Assembly (NCBI GenBank): GCA_016931155.1
Contig: JAFGFJ010000006.1
Location: forward strand, 62,001-126,000
DNA from: Candidatus Dojkabacteria bacterium
GTDB taxonomy: Bacteria > Patescibacteria > Dojkabacteria > B142 > JAFGFJ01
Reading direction: 5' to 3'
DNA: 64,000 nucleotides
The notes beneath the pieces were generated by a model. That model was not told the origin of the DNA. It made no database searches and was given only the letters and a program-made list of their open reading frames with translations. Made by a program: the position numbers and the translations under genes. Below, in pieces: positions 26,624 through 35,312 of the stretch; positions within the stretch are counted from its first letter, which is position 1, and each line of letters begins with the position of its first letter.

Positions 26624-28012
26624 TTAAACGTCAATAGGGGGAGAATCTGGCGGGGCGGTAGTATTTGATGCTGGTGGGAGTGGATCATATAACTTTTCGT
26701 CTTTCCTTTCTGGTGCTTCCACCGACGCAATACTGGAAGTAATAGTTGATTTTTCTGCAATTTGAATCTGAGACTCATTATTGGCGGGTGTTTTCTGGTT
26801 TTGGAAATCGGTATTATCTATATCTACTTGCTCAAAAACTTTTTTCCCTTCAGGAAGTATTGTTGCCTTTTCTCTTTCTGTTGAGAAATTTTCAGAAACT
26901 TTTGCTGATTCACTTCTTCTTAAGCCGGAATTATCTATTCCTCTTATTTCATTAATAAGCTGAATCTTTGCGTTTTCAATAGTATTTGGGATAGTAAAAA
27001 TTGCTTGTTGTGAAGAACCTGTTGACCCGAATGCAGCAGCAATTCTGGAAGCTTTTATTCCTTTTTGATTTGATCTGAGGTCACAATGCACTTTCCTTTC
27101 TTCTATTTCAATTAGAACAAAAGCCAGTTTTGTATTTTCCAGATAAGAAATCAGGTTAATTTGAGGAAATGTTATTTCGCTCGTTTTTAAGCTATTAAGC
27201 ATGTTCTTTCTAATTAGTGACCAGGCGATCCCATCGGGAGATACTTCTACATTTCTCAAAATTTCTGCCAGCAATCTTATTTGTACCAGGTTTAGTGTTT
27301 GATAAACCTGCTTCAATGCAATAGATACATCACCGTTTAGGTTTATTAGATCTGTACATACCTGAAAAGTTGAGGATTTATTAAAACCTATTTGAAAGCT
27401 CTTTGTTTTCCAGAAAATACCAGAAAGCAGGTCGGTTGCTTCTTTTCCTCCGACCTCTATCCCCTCTTCCAGCAAAAAATTGAAAGCGATCTCTGAAACT
27501 GATGAAGCCTCAGGTTTTACATATGTGTTATTGCCATAGTTTGCGTTATGGGAAGACGTGTCAATATTTATTAACGGTACGGACTCAAACAAATCTATAT
27601 TCCCGGCGTAGATCTCTTCAAGGTCTTCAAGCTTTTCTATGCCAATCAAAATAATTTTCTCGTAGTTGGTTCCTCCTGATCTGACACTTGCTTTTCGATC
27701 TAATCTCCCGTTTTCTGCCGATAAATATAGATTAATTTCGCCATCTTTTTCTTCCCATTTAATATCCTTTACTTTTGCGTCAATGCTTTTTAGTTTGACC
27801 ACAAAGCCTTGAGGTTCCACCTCTGTTGTAAACCTTATGTCCTTAAACGGGAATATTTTTTCAAGGTGAGTCGGAATATTTTTCTTATTAAAAAGCACTT
27901 CAACTCTTGTTTTTCCCTTTGCGGAAATTGTTCTCGAAATGCTGAATACAGCGGCGAGAACGTCCGGATCAAGGTTTTGGGTTGGAATTATTAGTACTTT
28001 TTTCTCAAGCAT
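26624..28012 (-). CDS. Degenerate DHH/DHHA1-fold protein
   Basis: 462 aa. The layout follows DHH phosphoesterases, but the catalytic motifs are gone. Motif I appears as NLDPDVLAA (13-21), the DHH triad position reads I-D151-T-S-S-H-N-A-N-Y-G instead of D-H-H, motif IV is GIFWKTKSF (198-206) instead of GI-x-DT, and the DHHA1 glycine-rich H motif is FGSTGSSQQA (near 330-340) instead of GGGGH. The last 100 residues are Pro/Ser/Thr/Glu-rich and probably disordered. Compare the intact DHH enzyme at 41.6 kb. Likely a binding protein (nucleotide or RNA sensor) rather than an enzyme. Confidence 0.68.
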   Translation of the reverse strand: MLEKKVLIIPTQNLDPDVLAAVFSISRTISAKGKTRVEVLFNKKNIPTHLEKIFPFKDIRFTTEVEPQGFVVKLKSIDAKVKDIKWEEKDGEINLYLSAENGRLDRKASVRSGGTNYEKIILIGIEKLEDLEEIYAGNIDLFESVPLINIDTSSHNANYGNNTYVKPEASSVSEIAFNFLLEEGIEVGGKEATDLLSGIFWKTKSFQIGFNKSSTFQVCTDLINLNGDVSIALKQVYQTLNLVQIRLLAEILRNVEVSPDGIAWSLIRKNMLNSLKTSEITFPQINLISYLENTKLAFVLIEIEERKVHCDLRSNQKGIKASRIAAAFGSTGSSQQAIFTIPNTIENAKIQLINEIRGIDNSGLRRSESAKVSENFSTEREKATILPEGKKVFEQVDIDNTDFQNQKTPANNESQIQIAEKSTITSSIASVEAPERKDEKLYDPLPPASNTTAPPDSPPIDV

Positions 28013-28214
28013 TTATGGGTAAAAGAAATATATGAATGCAAAGGCATAAAAAAGCCCCGGATGGGACAGTAACTGGATTCTAGCAGAAAGGATATTGTAA
28101 ATACAATGTTTTTGAAAACAAGAAAGAAAAGCATAATCTTGTGTAGACTATGGGTTATGTATTTGTTATAATCTTCTCATTCCTCTGCCTGCGCTTTTCC
28201 AGAAACTTATATTA

Positions 28215-28877
28215 ATGTCAGAAATGAGAAAACTTAATATTTCGCTTATATCTTTTGTCGTTGCCCTTTCCCTGATTGCAGTGCAGGTAGGCTATGGTAT
28301 TGCGAAGGAAGGTTTGCAGGAAAGGGTTCTCGCTACAAGCGTACAGGATAGATCTTTGGATGAATCAGTATTAGATGAAGGTAAAGTTGCTGCCCAGTCC
28401 GGCAGAGTAACATTGATCCCAGAGGAAAATGGTGAAGTAAGAGAACTAACAAGCAAAGATTTTATTATTGAAATTTCGAAAATTGGACTCAGGAAAGAAG
28501 TTGAACCAAATGTCGATCCTAGAGACAAAAGTATTTACGGTCCGGTAATTGAACAGAAAGTCGCGCATGGAATGTTTACAAAGTTTCCGGATCAGACTGT
28601 AAATGAAAAGTCAGGCAATGTATATCTCTATGCACATAGGGATGGAGAAAGCGGTTTTTTTGGAGGACTTGGAGAATTGGAGAATGGAGATGTAATCAAC
28701 CTGTATTTTCTTGGGAAGAATTATGTTTACAAGGTAAGTACATCTTTTATTGTCAGTCCTAGTGCCGCACACATTTATACCGGACAATCTCCTGCGCCCG
28801 CTCTTACACTTCAGACATGCCACAATGGAATTCAAGAGAGGCTTATTGTGAAAGCGGATTTGGTGGAGGTAATCTAG
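28215..28877 (+). CDS. Sortase (class E/D-like), short form
   Basis: 220 aa. Signal anchor at about 8-28, then a sortase beta-barrel with catalytic H141 (YLYAHRDG), C202 in T-L-Q-T-C-H-N-G and R209 (QERLIV). Sortases cleave a C-terminal sorting signal and attach surface proteins to an amine acceptor. TATAAT at 28167-28172 gives a leader of about 35 nt. No obvious LPxTG substrate is coded in this window. A second, longer sortase is at 56.5 kb. Confidence 0.9.
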   Translation: MSEMRKLNISLISFVVALSLIAVQVGYGIAKEGLQERVLATSVQDRSLDESVLDEGKVAAQSGRVTLIPEENGEVRELTSKDFIIEISKIGLRKEVEPNVDPRDKSIYGPVIEQKVAHGMFTKFPDQTVNEKSGNVYLYAHRDGESGFFGGLGELENGDVINLYFLGKNYVYKVSTSFIVSPSAAHIYTGQSPAPALTLQTCHNGIQERLIVKADLVEVI

Positions 28878-28946
28878 TGAGTATCACTTATTAAAGCAAG
28901 CAACTCTTTGTGATATTATCCATGGAATAACTATTAATTCAATTTC

Positions 28947-30203
28947 ATGAAATTTGACATCAAAAACACTAAACTTGCCCCGGAAGGAAAGAGAAGAATC
29001 GAGTGGGCTGAAAAGGACATGCCTGTTCTTCGCTCAATTAAAGAGAGATTTCAAAAAGAAAAGCCCTTAAGAGGACTCACTATTGGAACGTGTCTTCATG
29101 TGACAACAGAGACGGCCAATCTTCTTATTACTCTAAAAGCAGGAGGAGCTTCTGCCTCAATTTGTGCATCAAATCCTCTGTCAACTCAGGATGATGTTGC
29201 TGCTTCTCTTGTAAAGGATTTTGGTATCGCTGTTTTTGCAATTAAGGGTGAAGATAACAAAATATATTACAAACATATTAATGCAGTGCTTGATATGAAA
29301 CTTCACTACACAATGGATGACGGAGCTGATCTGGTTTCTGTAATTCATACAAAGAGAAAAGATTTGATAAAAAATATTATTGCGGGGGGCGAGGAAACGA
29401 CTACAGGTGTTATAAGATTAAAGGCTTTGGAAAAAGAGAAAAGACTCCTCTACCCTATTCTTGCCGCAAATGAAGCAATGACAAAACACTTTTTTGACAA
29501 CCGTTATGGTACCGGTCAGTCAACATTAGATGGAATAGTGCGGGCAACGAACAGACTGCTTGCAGGTTCGAATTTTGTTGTTGCAGGATACGGATGGTGC
29601 GGAAGAGGGCTTGCAACGAGAGCGAGAGGAATGGGTGCGAAGGTAATTGTTACCGAGGTGGATCCGGTAAAGGCACTTGAAGCTGTAATGGATGGTTTTG
29701 ATGTCAAACCTATGCGGGAAGCGGCAAAGATTGCTGATTTTATATGTACTGTAACCGGGGATATTAATGTTGTTGATGTGGAAGATTTTAGGGTTATCAA
29801 AGACAGCTGTATTATCTCGAATTCAGGACATTTTGATGTCGAAATCAACTTGAATGCTCTTCAAAAGCTTTCAAAATCAAAAAGAATAGTAAGAAATTTT
29901 GTAGAAGAATATACAATGAAGAGCGGTAGAAAGATCTTTGTTCTTGCCGAAGGAAGATTGATAAATCTTGCTTCAGCAGAAGGACATCCGGCGTCTGTTA
30001 TGGACATGAGTTTCGCAAATCAAGCACTGGGTGCTGAGTATATGATAAAAAATAGAAATAAGCTGGAGAAAAGAGTTTATGTTATCCCTGAAGTTATTGA
30101 CAGAAATATCGCGGAGCTAAAACTCAAGGCATTTGGAATAAAAATTGACAAACTTACTGCTGAACAGAGGAAATATTTATCAAGCTGGGAGATTGGAACA
30201 TAG
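28947..30203 (+). CDS. ahcY: Adenosylhomocysteinase (S-adenosylhomocysteine hydrolase)
   Basis: 418 aa, of the shorter bacterial/archaeal type. Substrate motifs CLHVTTETANLLITL and CASNPLSTQDDVAA, and the NAD-binding GYGWCGRGLATRARGMGA near 215-232, then a VTGDINV stretch and the C-terminal lid. It splits S-adenosylhomocysteine into adenosine and homocysteine, relieving inhibition of methyltransferases. The convergent neighbour is a PfkB kinase that could consume the adenosine. Confidence 0.96.
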   Translation: MKFDIKNTKLAPEGKRRIEWAEKDMPVLRSIKERFQKEKPLRGLTIGTCLHVTTETANLLITLKAGGASASICASNPLSTQDDVAASLVKDFGIAVFAIKGEDNKIYYKHINAVLDMKLHYTMDDGADLVSVIHTKRKDLIKNIIAGGEETTTGVIRLKALEKEKRLLYPILAANEAMTKHFFDNRYGTGQSTLDGIVRATNRLLAGSNFVVAGYGWCGRGLATRARGMGAKVIVTEVDPVKALEAVMDGFDVKPMREAAKIADFICTVTGDINVVDVEDFRVIKDSCIISNSGHFDVEINLNALQKLSKSKRIVRNFVEEYTMKSGRKIFVLAEGRLINLASAEGHPASVMDMSFANQALGAEYMIKNRNKLEKRVYVIPEVIDRNIAELKLKAFGIKIDKLTAEQRKYLSSWEIGT

Positions 30204-30295
30204 TATGAAATTATTTGCATAATGGTCAGAATGCAGTCTATTTAGGATCAGACCAGGAACTATTACTGGTGAATGGAGATGTGGAATATGAAAGC

Positions 30296-31303
30296 TTATT
30301 TCTTGCGGCTTTCTACCCTGTTTAAAAAACCCAGCGAGTCTAATCTGTCCTGGAATTCATCTTCTGTAAATGAGTAAGTCTGCCCTGAGTAGCATTCAAC
30401 GCAAAATGAGCCTATTACAGCGCCATATTTAGCTGCCTGTTCTATCTGCTCACCTTTTAATATTCCATGGATTAATCCAGCCCTATAAGCATCTCCTGCT
30501 CCTGTTGTTTCTATTACTTTTTTCGGCTTTGCCGCCTGGATAAACACATTTTCGTCTTTTGTGTGTATTATAGAGCCTTCTTCACCTTTTGTTTCTATTA
30601 CCATGTCAGGCCCGGAATTTAGTACTGCTGGAATATCCAGTCCAAAATTATTCCTAAGTGAGGCGATTTCAATATCGTTTGAAATTACCATGTTGCTGAG
30701 TCCCAGGCATTGGGTCATTTGCTCTTTTGTAAAAAGATTTAGAATCCGGCTTGGATCAAAAATCGAAATTGCATCTTTTCTTTTCTTTTTGTTGAATTCA
30801 AGCAAATGATTAAGCGTGCTTGCTGGAGTCCCGGGCGAAAAGATAGCAACTTTGATAGAGTCAAAATCTTTTTCTGTAATAGTTGTATCAAGTCCTACTT
30901 CGTTTATCAGGTCGTAATAAACATTTGGCTGCCAGATTACTATCTGCTGATGTTTTTTATCGGATATTTGGTATGCGTGTGCAGTGAAGCTCCCTTTTTC
31001 TCCCCTGATTACTCTTGGCTCAACGTTGTGTTTTTTCAAGCGCTCTTCAAAGTTGGGGTAAAAATCATCTCCAACAACAGAAAATAGGAAAGTCGAATTA
31101 TTGAGAAGTCCCATCCCGTAAGCAATGTTTGCTGCTGTACCACCATAGTATTGTGTTCTTCCGTTTGCAATTAGCGTGATATTAATACTTCTAAGTGCAC
31201 TGCCGCTTAGGGGAAACTCATCACGCATATTTCCTTCCACTGAAAATATTATGTCAAAAGCAACTGAACCAACAATGAGAGCCCTATCTTTGTTTGTTTC
31301 CAT
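30296..31303 (-). CDS. PfkB-family carbohydrate/nucleoside kinase (possibly adenosine kinase)
   Basis: 335 aa ribokinase fold. The N-terminal YYGGTAANIAYGMGLL substrate motif and the C-terminal E-T-T-G-A-G-D-A anion hole with the catalytic Asp near 269 are clear. The family phosphorylates sugars or nucleosides with ATP. Its position beside ahcY makes adenosine kinase the attractive guess, because adenosine removal drives the ahcY reaction; specificity cannot be read directly. Confidence 0.85.
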   Translation of the reverse strand: METNKDRALIVGSVAFDIIFSVEGNMRDEFPLSGSALRSINITLIANGRTQYYGGTAANIAYGMGLLNNSTFLFSVVGDDFYPNFEERLKKHNVEPRVIRGEKGSFTAHAYQISDKKHQQIVIWQPNVYYDLINEVGLDTTITEKDFDSIKVAIFSPGTPASTLNHLLEFNKKKRKDAISIFDPSRILNLFTKEQMTQCLGLSNMVISNDIEIASLRNNFGLDIPAVLNSGPDMVIETKGEEGSIIHTKDENVFIQAAKPKKVIETTGAGDAYRAGLIHGILKGEQIEQAAKYGAVIGSFCVECYSGQTYSFTEDEFQDRLDSLGFLNRVESRKK

Positions 31304-31386
31304 AAGTAATACCTTTATTGAACCATCAAAGCTGATTGTATCCCAATTTTAATATTTTTTTAATCTTTCTCTGCTAAAACTCTTTC

Positions 31387-32913
31387 ATGATTGGAAAAGT
31401 ATATGCGGCAACCCTTATTGGTCTTGAAGGTCAAATTGTAGAAGTTGAGGTGGATATTAGAAGAGGGCTCCAGAAGTTTGAAATCGTTGGGCTTCCCGGA
31501 AAAGCTGTCAGAGAGGCCAAAGAAAGGGTAATTTCAGCTATAAAAAATTCGGGATTTGTCTTTCCATCTGCTCACATAGCGGTAAATCTTGCTCCAGCAA
31601 ATATCCCGAAAAATTCCTCAGCTTTTGATCTGCCTATTGCTGTCGCAATACTTATTGCGACAAGACAAATTGCTCCATTAAGTTCTGATTCTATTGTGGT
31701 GGGAGAGCTTTCTCTTGAGGGATTTGTCAGACATGTTCCAGGAATTCTTCCGATTGTCGATTCAGTAAGAAAATTTGGCTTTAAAAAAATCTTCCTCCCT
31801 CATTCAAATTTTGCTGAAGCTGGAGTGATAAAAAACGTACAAATTTTTAGTATCAAAAGTGTCTTGTATTTCAGCGCAAAGCACTGTAAAACCTTACGTA
31901 GTAAGAGATTACGGACATCAAATTGTTCTCAAAACTTGTACATTTCTCATGAAATGAAAAATAACTTTTCTGAAGTTAGTGGACAGAGACTTACAAAAAG
32001 AGCATTGGAAATTGCGGCGGCAGGAGGTCATAATTTATTGATGGTCGGATCCCCGGGAGCAGGAAAAACTATGCTGGCGAAAAGAGTGCCGTCAATTCTT
32101 CCTGTTATGACAAGCGAAGAAAGTATAGAAGTAACAAAGATTTACAGTGTGTCCAATTTACTGCCGAAAGGGGTGGATCTTATCAGAAATAGACCGTTTA
32201 GAAATCCGCATTATGAAATTTCTCATTCTGCTCTTGTCGGTGGCGGAATCAATCCAAAACCTGGGGAAATATCACTTTCACATAGAGGAGTACTTTTTTT
32301 AGATGAGTTTGCTCAGTTTAGTAGTCAGACATTGGAGCTACTAAGGCAACCCATGGAAGAAAAAATTATTACCGTATCAAGAGTTCTTGGAAGTGTTACT
32401 TACCCGGCCAATTTTATGCTCATTGCTGCCATGAATCCATGTAAATGCGGATTTCGTGGTGATCCGGACAAAGAGTGTAAATGCAGTGCAATGGAAATTG
32501 AAAAATATTCGAGAAAACTCAGTGGACCAATTCTGGATAGAATTGACCTTCAGATTTATGTTCCAAAAGTAAGTTTCAGGAGTCTTTCATCAAAGCAAGA
32601 AGAAGAAACGAGTGAGCAGATTGCAGAAAGAGTGCAAAATGCCAGAGTGATTCAGACTGATAGACTAAAAATTTCAGGGAAAATATCTAATGCAGATATG
32701 GATCCTGCAGGTATTAGAAAGTGGGTCAGGGTAGATCTTAAAACGAACTCACTTCTGGAATCGGCAATGACGAAGCTCAATCTATCAGCAAGGTCATATT
32801 TCAGGATTTTGAGGGTTTCCAGAACTATCGCTGATCTTTCTGGAAATCTGAATATAAAACAGGATCACGTTGCAGAAGCCTTAAGCTACAGGATGGGAGT
32901 AAATGGTCAGTAA
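31387..32913 (+). CDS. comM: ComM/YifB family Mg-chelatase-like AAA+ ATPase
   Basis: 508 aa, full length. An N-terminal lon-like S5 fold (MIGKVYAATLIGLEG, RRGLQKFEIVGLPGKAVREA broken), Walker A G-S-P-G-A-G-K-T near 219-226, Walker B LFLDEF and a C-terminal Mg-chelatase domain with the C-x-C-G...C-x-C cysteine cluster (NPCKCGFRGDPDKECKC). ComM is a helicase promoting branch migration during natural transformation. A ComM gene hints that this lineage can take up DNA, consistent with CPR. Confidence 0.95.
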   Translation: MIGKVYAATLIGLEGQIVEVEVDIRRGLQKFEIVGLPGKAVREAKERVISAIKNSGFVFPSAHIAVNLAPANIPKNSSAFDLPIAVAILIATRQIAPLSSDSIVVGELSLEGFVRHVPGILPIVDSVRKFGFKKIFLPHSNFAEAGVIKNVQIFSIKSVLYFSAKHCKTLRSKRLRTSNCSQNLYISHEMKNNFSEVSGQRLTKRALEIAAAGGHNLLMVGSPGAGKTMLAKRVPSILPVMTSEESIEVTKIYSVSNLLPKGVDLIRNRPFRNPHYEISHSALVGGGINPKPGEISLSHRGVLFLDEFAQFSSQTLELLRQPMEEKIITVSRVLGSVTYPANFMLIAAMNPCKCGFRGDPDKECKCSAMEIEKYSRKLSGPILDRIDLQIYVPKVSFRSLSSKQEEETSEQIAERVQNARVIQTDRLKISGKISNADMDPAGIRKWVRVDLKTNSLLESAMTKLNLSARSYFRILRVSRTIADLSGNLNIKQDHVAEALSYRMGVNGQ

Positions 32914-33081
32914 ATATTTGTGGCCGGCAGTCAAGGAATCGGGACGACAAAATGCGAAGTAAATGGAAGGGTATAAACTGAATATTTGTGGTTGTAGGGC
33001 AGAAACCAGGAACTGAGAGTCTACGAACTTCGTCCGCTGGTTTAAGGTCGGTTATACTAATAACTGAACAGGCTTGATGTT

Positions 33082-33651
33082 TTATAAAGCTGGCGGATAA
33101 TCATTGTGGACTTTCATGTATTCATCCAGTTTCTTACTTGTCCATATGTTGTCAGGATTATTTATGTGGGAGAGAAACAAAGTACCATCTAGGTGGTCAA
33201 TTTCATGCTGGACTATGTGAGACATAAAATCCCTGCCGTGATATTCTTTCTCCTTCCCTTCTCTATTTGTGTATCTAATTTTGACCTCCCTTTTTCTTTT
33301 TACTGGACCAAAGAGTGCTTTTTGACCTACTCCTACACTCAGGCACCCTTCCCAGAATACTGATTCTTCTTCGCTAAGAAAAAGAACCCTAGGGTTGATA
33401 ATTACTTCCCAAATTACCTTTTTGTCATCTTCATTTTTTTGTAAGTCAAACCTTCTGGCAACGATAATGTTCAGATTCTCGCCGATCTGTGGGGCGGAAA
33501 TACCTGCAGATTTTTCCACTTCTGAGTAGGCGGTTTCAATAAGATTATCAATTAAGCTTTGAATTTTCTTTTCCTCCAGTTTCTTGATATCCAGCTCTAA
33601 TGATTTTTTCTCAAGGACAGGATCTCCTATTTGAAGTATTTTTTTTATCAT
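33082..33651 (-). CDS. def: Peptide deformylase
   Basis: 189 aa from the ATG at 33651. All three metal-site motifs: GISAPQIG (motif 1), EGCLSV (motif 2, Cys ligand) and HEIDHLDG (motif 3, two His ligands and catalytic Glu). It removes the N-formyl group from nascent proteins. ATG 33651 was chosen over 33666 because an extended -10 (TGTTAAAAT) ends 5 nt before it. Confidence 0.96.
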   Translation of the reverse strand: MIKKILQIGDPVLEKKSLELDIKKLEEKKIQSLIDNLIETAYSEVEKSAGISAPQIGENLNIIVARRFDLQKNEDDKKVIWEVIINPRVLFLSEEESVFWEGCLSVGVGQKALFGPVKRKREVKIRYTNREGKEKEYHGRDFMSHIVQHEIDHLDGTLFLSHINNPDNIWTSKKLDEYMKVHNDYPPAL

Positions 33652-33656
33652 AGTGG

Positions 33657-33665
33657 ATTTTAACA
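33657..33665 (-). promoter_or_regulatory. Extended -10 promoter of def
   Basis: On the minus strand TGT-TAAAAT ends 5 nt before ATG 33651; identical to the argS promoter 9-mer. It predicts a leaderless mRNA and decides the start. Confidence 0.55.
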
Positions 33666-33996
33666 TAATAACCCTGGAATATTTCCTGTTTTTTTGAGAT
33701 TTAAAACACCTTACATATTCGTCACTGTATTAGTTTGGCAATACACTAATACTTTAAAGCGTATATAAAGGTCTTTTAGTTAGCTCTTTTGCAGCTAATA
33801 TCTATGTGGCTTTGTTATATTATTTGAAAATCTTTTTTCAAAATAATTGTGGAAATCCTTGCTGGACAAACACTGCTTGACTTTCAGGGAATTTTTACTT
33901 AGGCTTTTATAGGTGAATTGCTTAATTCACTGTGATTTTAGCAATATTTCTCTACCCATAGTAAGGGTAAATCCAAACAAAAGGAGGTGAATTATT
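33666..33996 (+). promoter_or_regulatory. Promoter and structured 5' leader of the HU gene
   Basis: No gene in these 331 nt. Visible elements: inverted repeat GTATTAGT/ACTAATAC (33727-33734/33745-33752); hairpin TTTGAAAA/TTTTCAAA near 33823-33842; TTGACT (33877-33882) with a weak TAGGCT 17 nt on as a possible promoter; a perfect hairpin GTGAATT-GCTT-AATTCAC (33913-33930); a TACCC/GGGTA hairpin (33953-33969); and a near-perfect Shine-Dalgarno AAAGGAGGTGA (33980-33990) ending 6 nt before the ATG. AATTCAC at 33924-33930 is also complementary to GTGAATT at 33987-33993, overlapping the Shine-Dalgarno. Confidence 0.55.
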
Positions 33997-34269
33997 ATGA
34001 ACAAAGGTACATTGATCGACCACATCGCTGGTAAAACCGGTCTAACCAAGAAAGCTGTTTCTGATGTTCTGGAAGGCTTCATGGATGCTGTTATGTCTTC
34101 TGTAAAGAAGGGTGACAGTGTAACTCTTACAGGCTTTGGAACTTACAAGGCAAGCAAGAGACAGGCTAGAACAGGTAGAAATCCTCAAACAGGAGCTACC
34201 ATCAAGATCCCTGCAAGGACTGTTCCAGTCTTTAGAGCAGGAAAAGAATTCAAGTCAATGGTTGCATAA
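33997..34269 (+). CDS. hup: HU-family DNA-binding protein
   Basis: 90 aa, standard HU/IHF size. The C-terminal DNA-binding arm G-R-N-P-Q-T-G and the preceding GFGTYK strand are conserved. It compacts and bends DNA as a dimer. Unlike most genes in the window it has a long leader and a near-perfect Shine-Dalgarno, consistent with very high expression. It is followed by a stable terminator. Confidence 0.97.
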   Translation: MNKGTLIDHIAGKTGLTKKAVSDVLEGFMDAVMSSVKKGDSVTLTGFGTYKASKRQARTGRNPQTGATIKIPARTVPVFRAGKEFKSMVA

Positions 34270-34287
34270 GAGTGCAAGGAATTCTGT

Positions 34288-34337
34288 AAAATCCGCTCTC
34301 CGGAGTTTCGAAAGAAACAAAAGGGGCGGATTTTTAT
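34288..34337 (+). terminator. Intrinsic terminator of the HU gene
   Basis: AAAATCCGC (34288-34296) pairs with GCGGATTTT (34326-34334), followed by T-rich sequence. Inside sits a GTTTC-GAAA-GAAAC tetraloop hairpin (34305-34318), so the structure is a nested two-level stem. Confidence 0.85.
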
Positions 34338-34501
34338 ATAATAGAAACAATGAAATCATAATGATTATCAATTAGAAGGGGAGATGAGACATCTAAGATC
34401 GTTTTCAATGGATCAGGATTACAGGGTGATTTATTGGAAAAGAGATAATGATTTTTTTTATTGATGTAGGAACTCATGGGGAAGTTTACTATTAGTCACA
34501 A

Positions 34502-35104
34502 TTAAACATTAAAAGTTTTTTCTAGTTCATTTTTACTAGTCCCTCCTTCCCTGTAAATTTTTATCTCATTCTTTGTCACCTCAGCTACTGTTGAAGCTTT
34601 TCCTGAAGACTCGTAATTTCCCGCAAGAATTCCCGCAATTTGTGCAAGTATTTCTGCGGGAATTTCTTCTAATTTTATAATACTTGGCTCTGCTGAAATA
34701 TTGATAGATGTTGCTGCTAAGGGTTTTCCAAACTCTTCGATTAGTTTTTTTGTCGCATTATTTGCGGGAATTCTTGCTCCAATTTTTCCCGCAGAATTTT
34801 CAAGTATTTGCGGTAATTTGCCTTTTGAGTTTAAAACTAATGTAAGAGCACCCGGCCAGAATTTTTTAGCAAGCTTGAGTTCATCATGATTGATAGAAAG
34901 ATATTCTTTTACCTGTTTAATAGAAGAAAAGAGAAGGGGAAGTGTTTTTGATTTGTCTCTTTTTTTTGTTTTATAGATTTTTTGAATCGCTCTTTGGTTT
35001 ACAGCATCAATAGCAAGACCTGGAATAGTATCGGTCGGAACGACAATAATCTCTCCCTGTTCCAGACATTCAATAGCTTTTTCGAATTCAAGAAAGTTTT
35101 CCAT
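34502..35104 (-). CDS. tsaC: L-threonylcarbamoyladenylate synthase (Sua5/YrdC family)
   Basis: 200 aa single YrdC domain. Motifs: PTDTIPGLAIDA near the N-terminus, KTKKRDKSKTLPLL (nucleotide/bicarbonate site), FWPGALTLVL and GARIPAN, then ATSINISAEPS. It makes threonylcarbamoyl-AMP for t6A37 modification of ANN-decoding tRNAs. No tsaB/D/E is in the window. Confidence 0.94.
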   Translation of the reverse strand: MENFLEFEKAIECLEQGEIIVVPTDTIPGLAIDAVNQRAIQKIYKTKKRDKSKTLPLLFSSIKQVKEYLSINHDELKLAKKFWPGALTLVLNSKGKLPQILENSAGKIGARIPANNATKKLIEEFGKPLAATSINISAEPSIIKLEEIPAEILAQIAGILAGNYESSGKASTVAEVTKNEIKIYREGGTSKNELEKTFNV

Positions 35105-35109
35105 GGGTG

Positions 35110-35118
35110 ATTATATCA
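35110..35118 (-). promoter_or_regulatory. Extended -10 promoter (TGATATAAT) of tsaC
   Basis: On the minus strand TGA-TATAAT, a perfect extended -10, ends 5 nt before the tsaC ATG at 35104. One of the clearest leaderless arrangements here. Confidence 0.65.
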
Positions 35119-35312
35119 TCGCAAAGGAGCTAATTTATCAACCTACAGGATGATCGAGTTGCCTGGTAATTTCTAACCCGAACCTGTCTAGTAGCAATAG
35201 TTACCAGAGTGTCAGTTACAAGGGTGTCTTTTTCTAATCACGCAAAACGATGACTATTTTCTCCAGTGATCATGCGAGAGTTAATCAAAAAAACAATTTT
35301 CGGTGAATATAT

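Noticed and set aside
28060..28110. Possible terminator with GGGGCTTTTTT on the minus strand
   Set aside because: Only a 3-4 bp stem can be drawn, and it lies upstream of the gene rather than after one.
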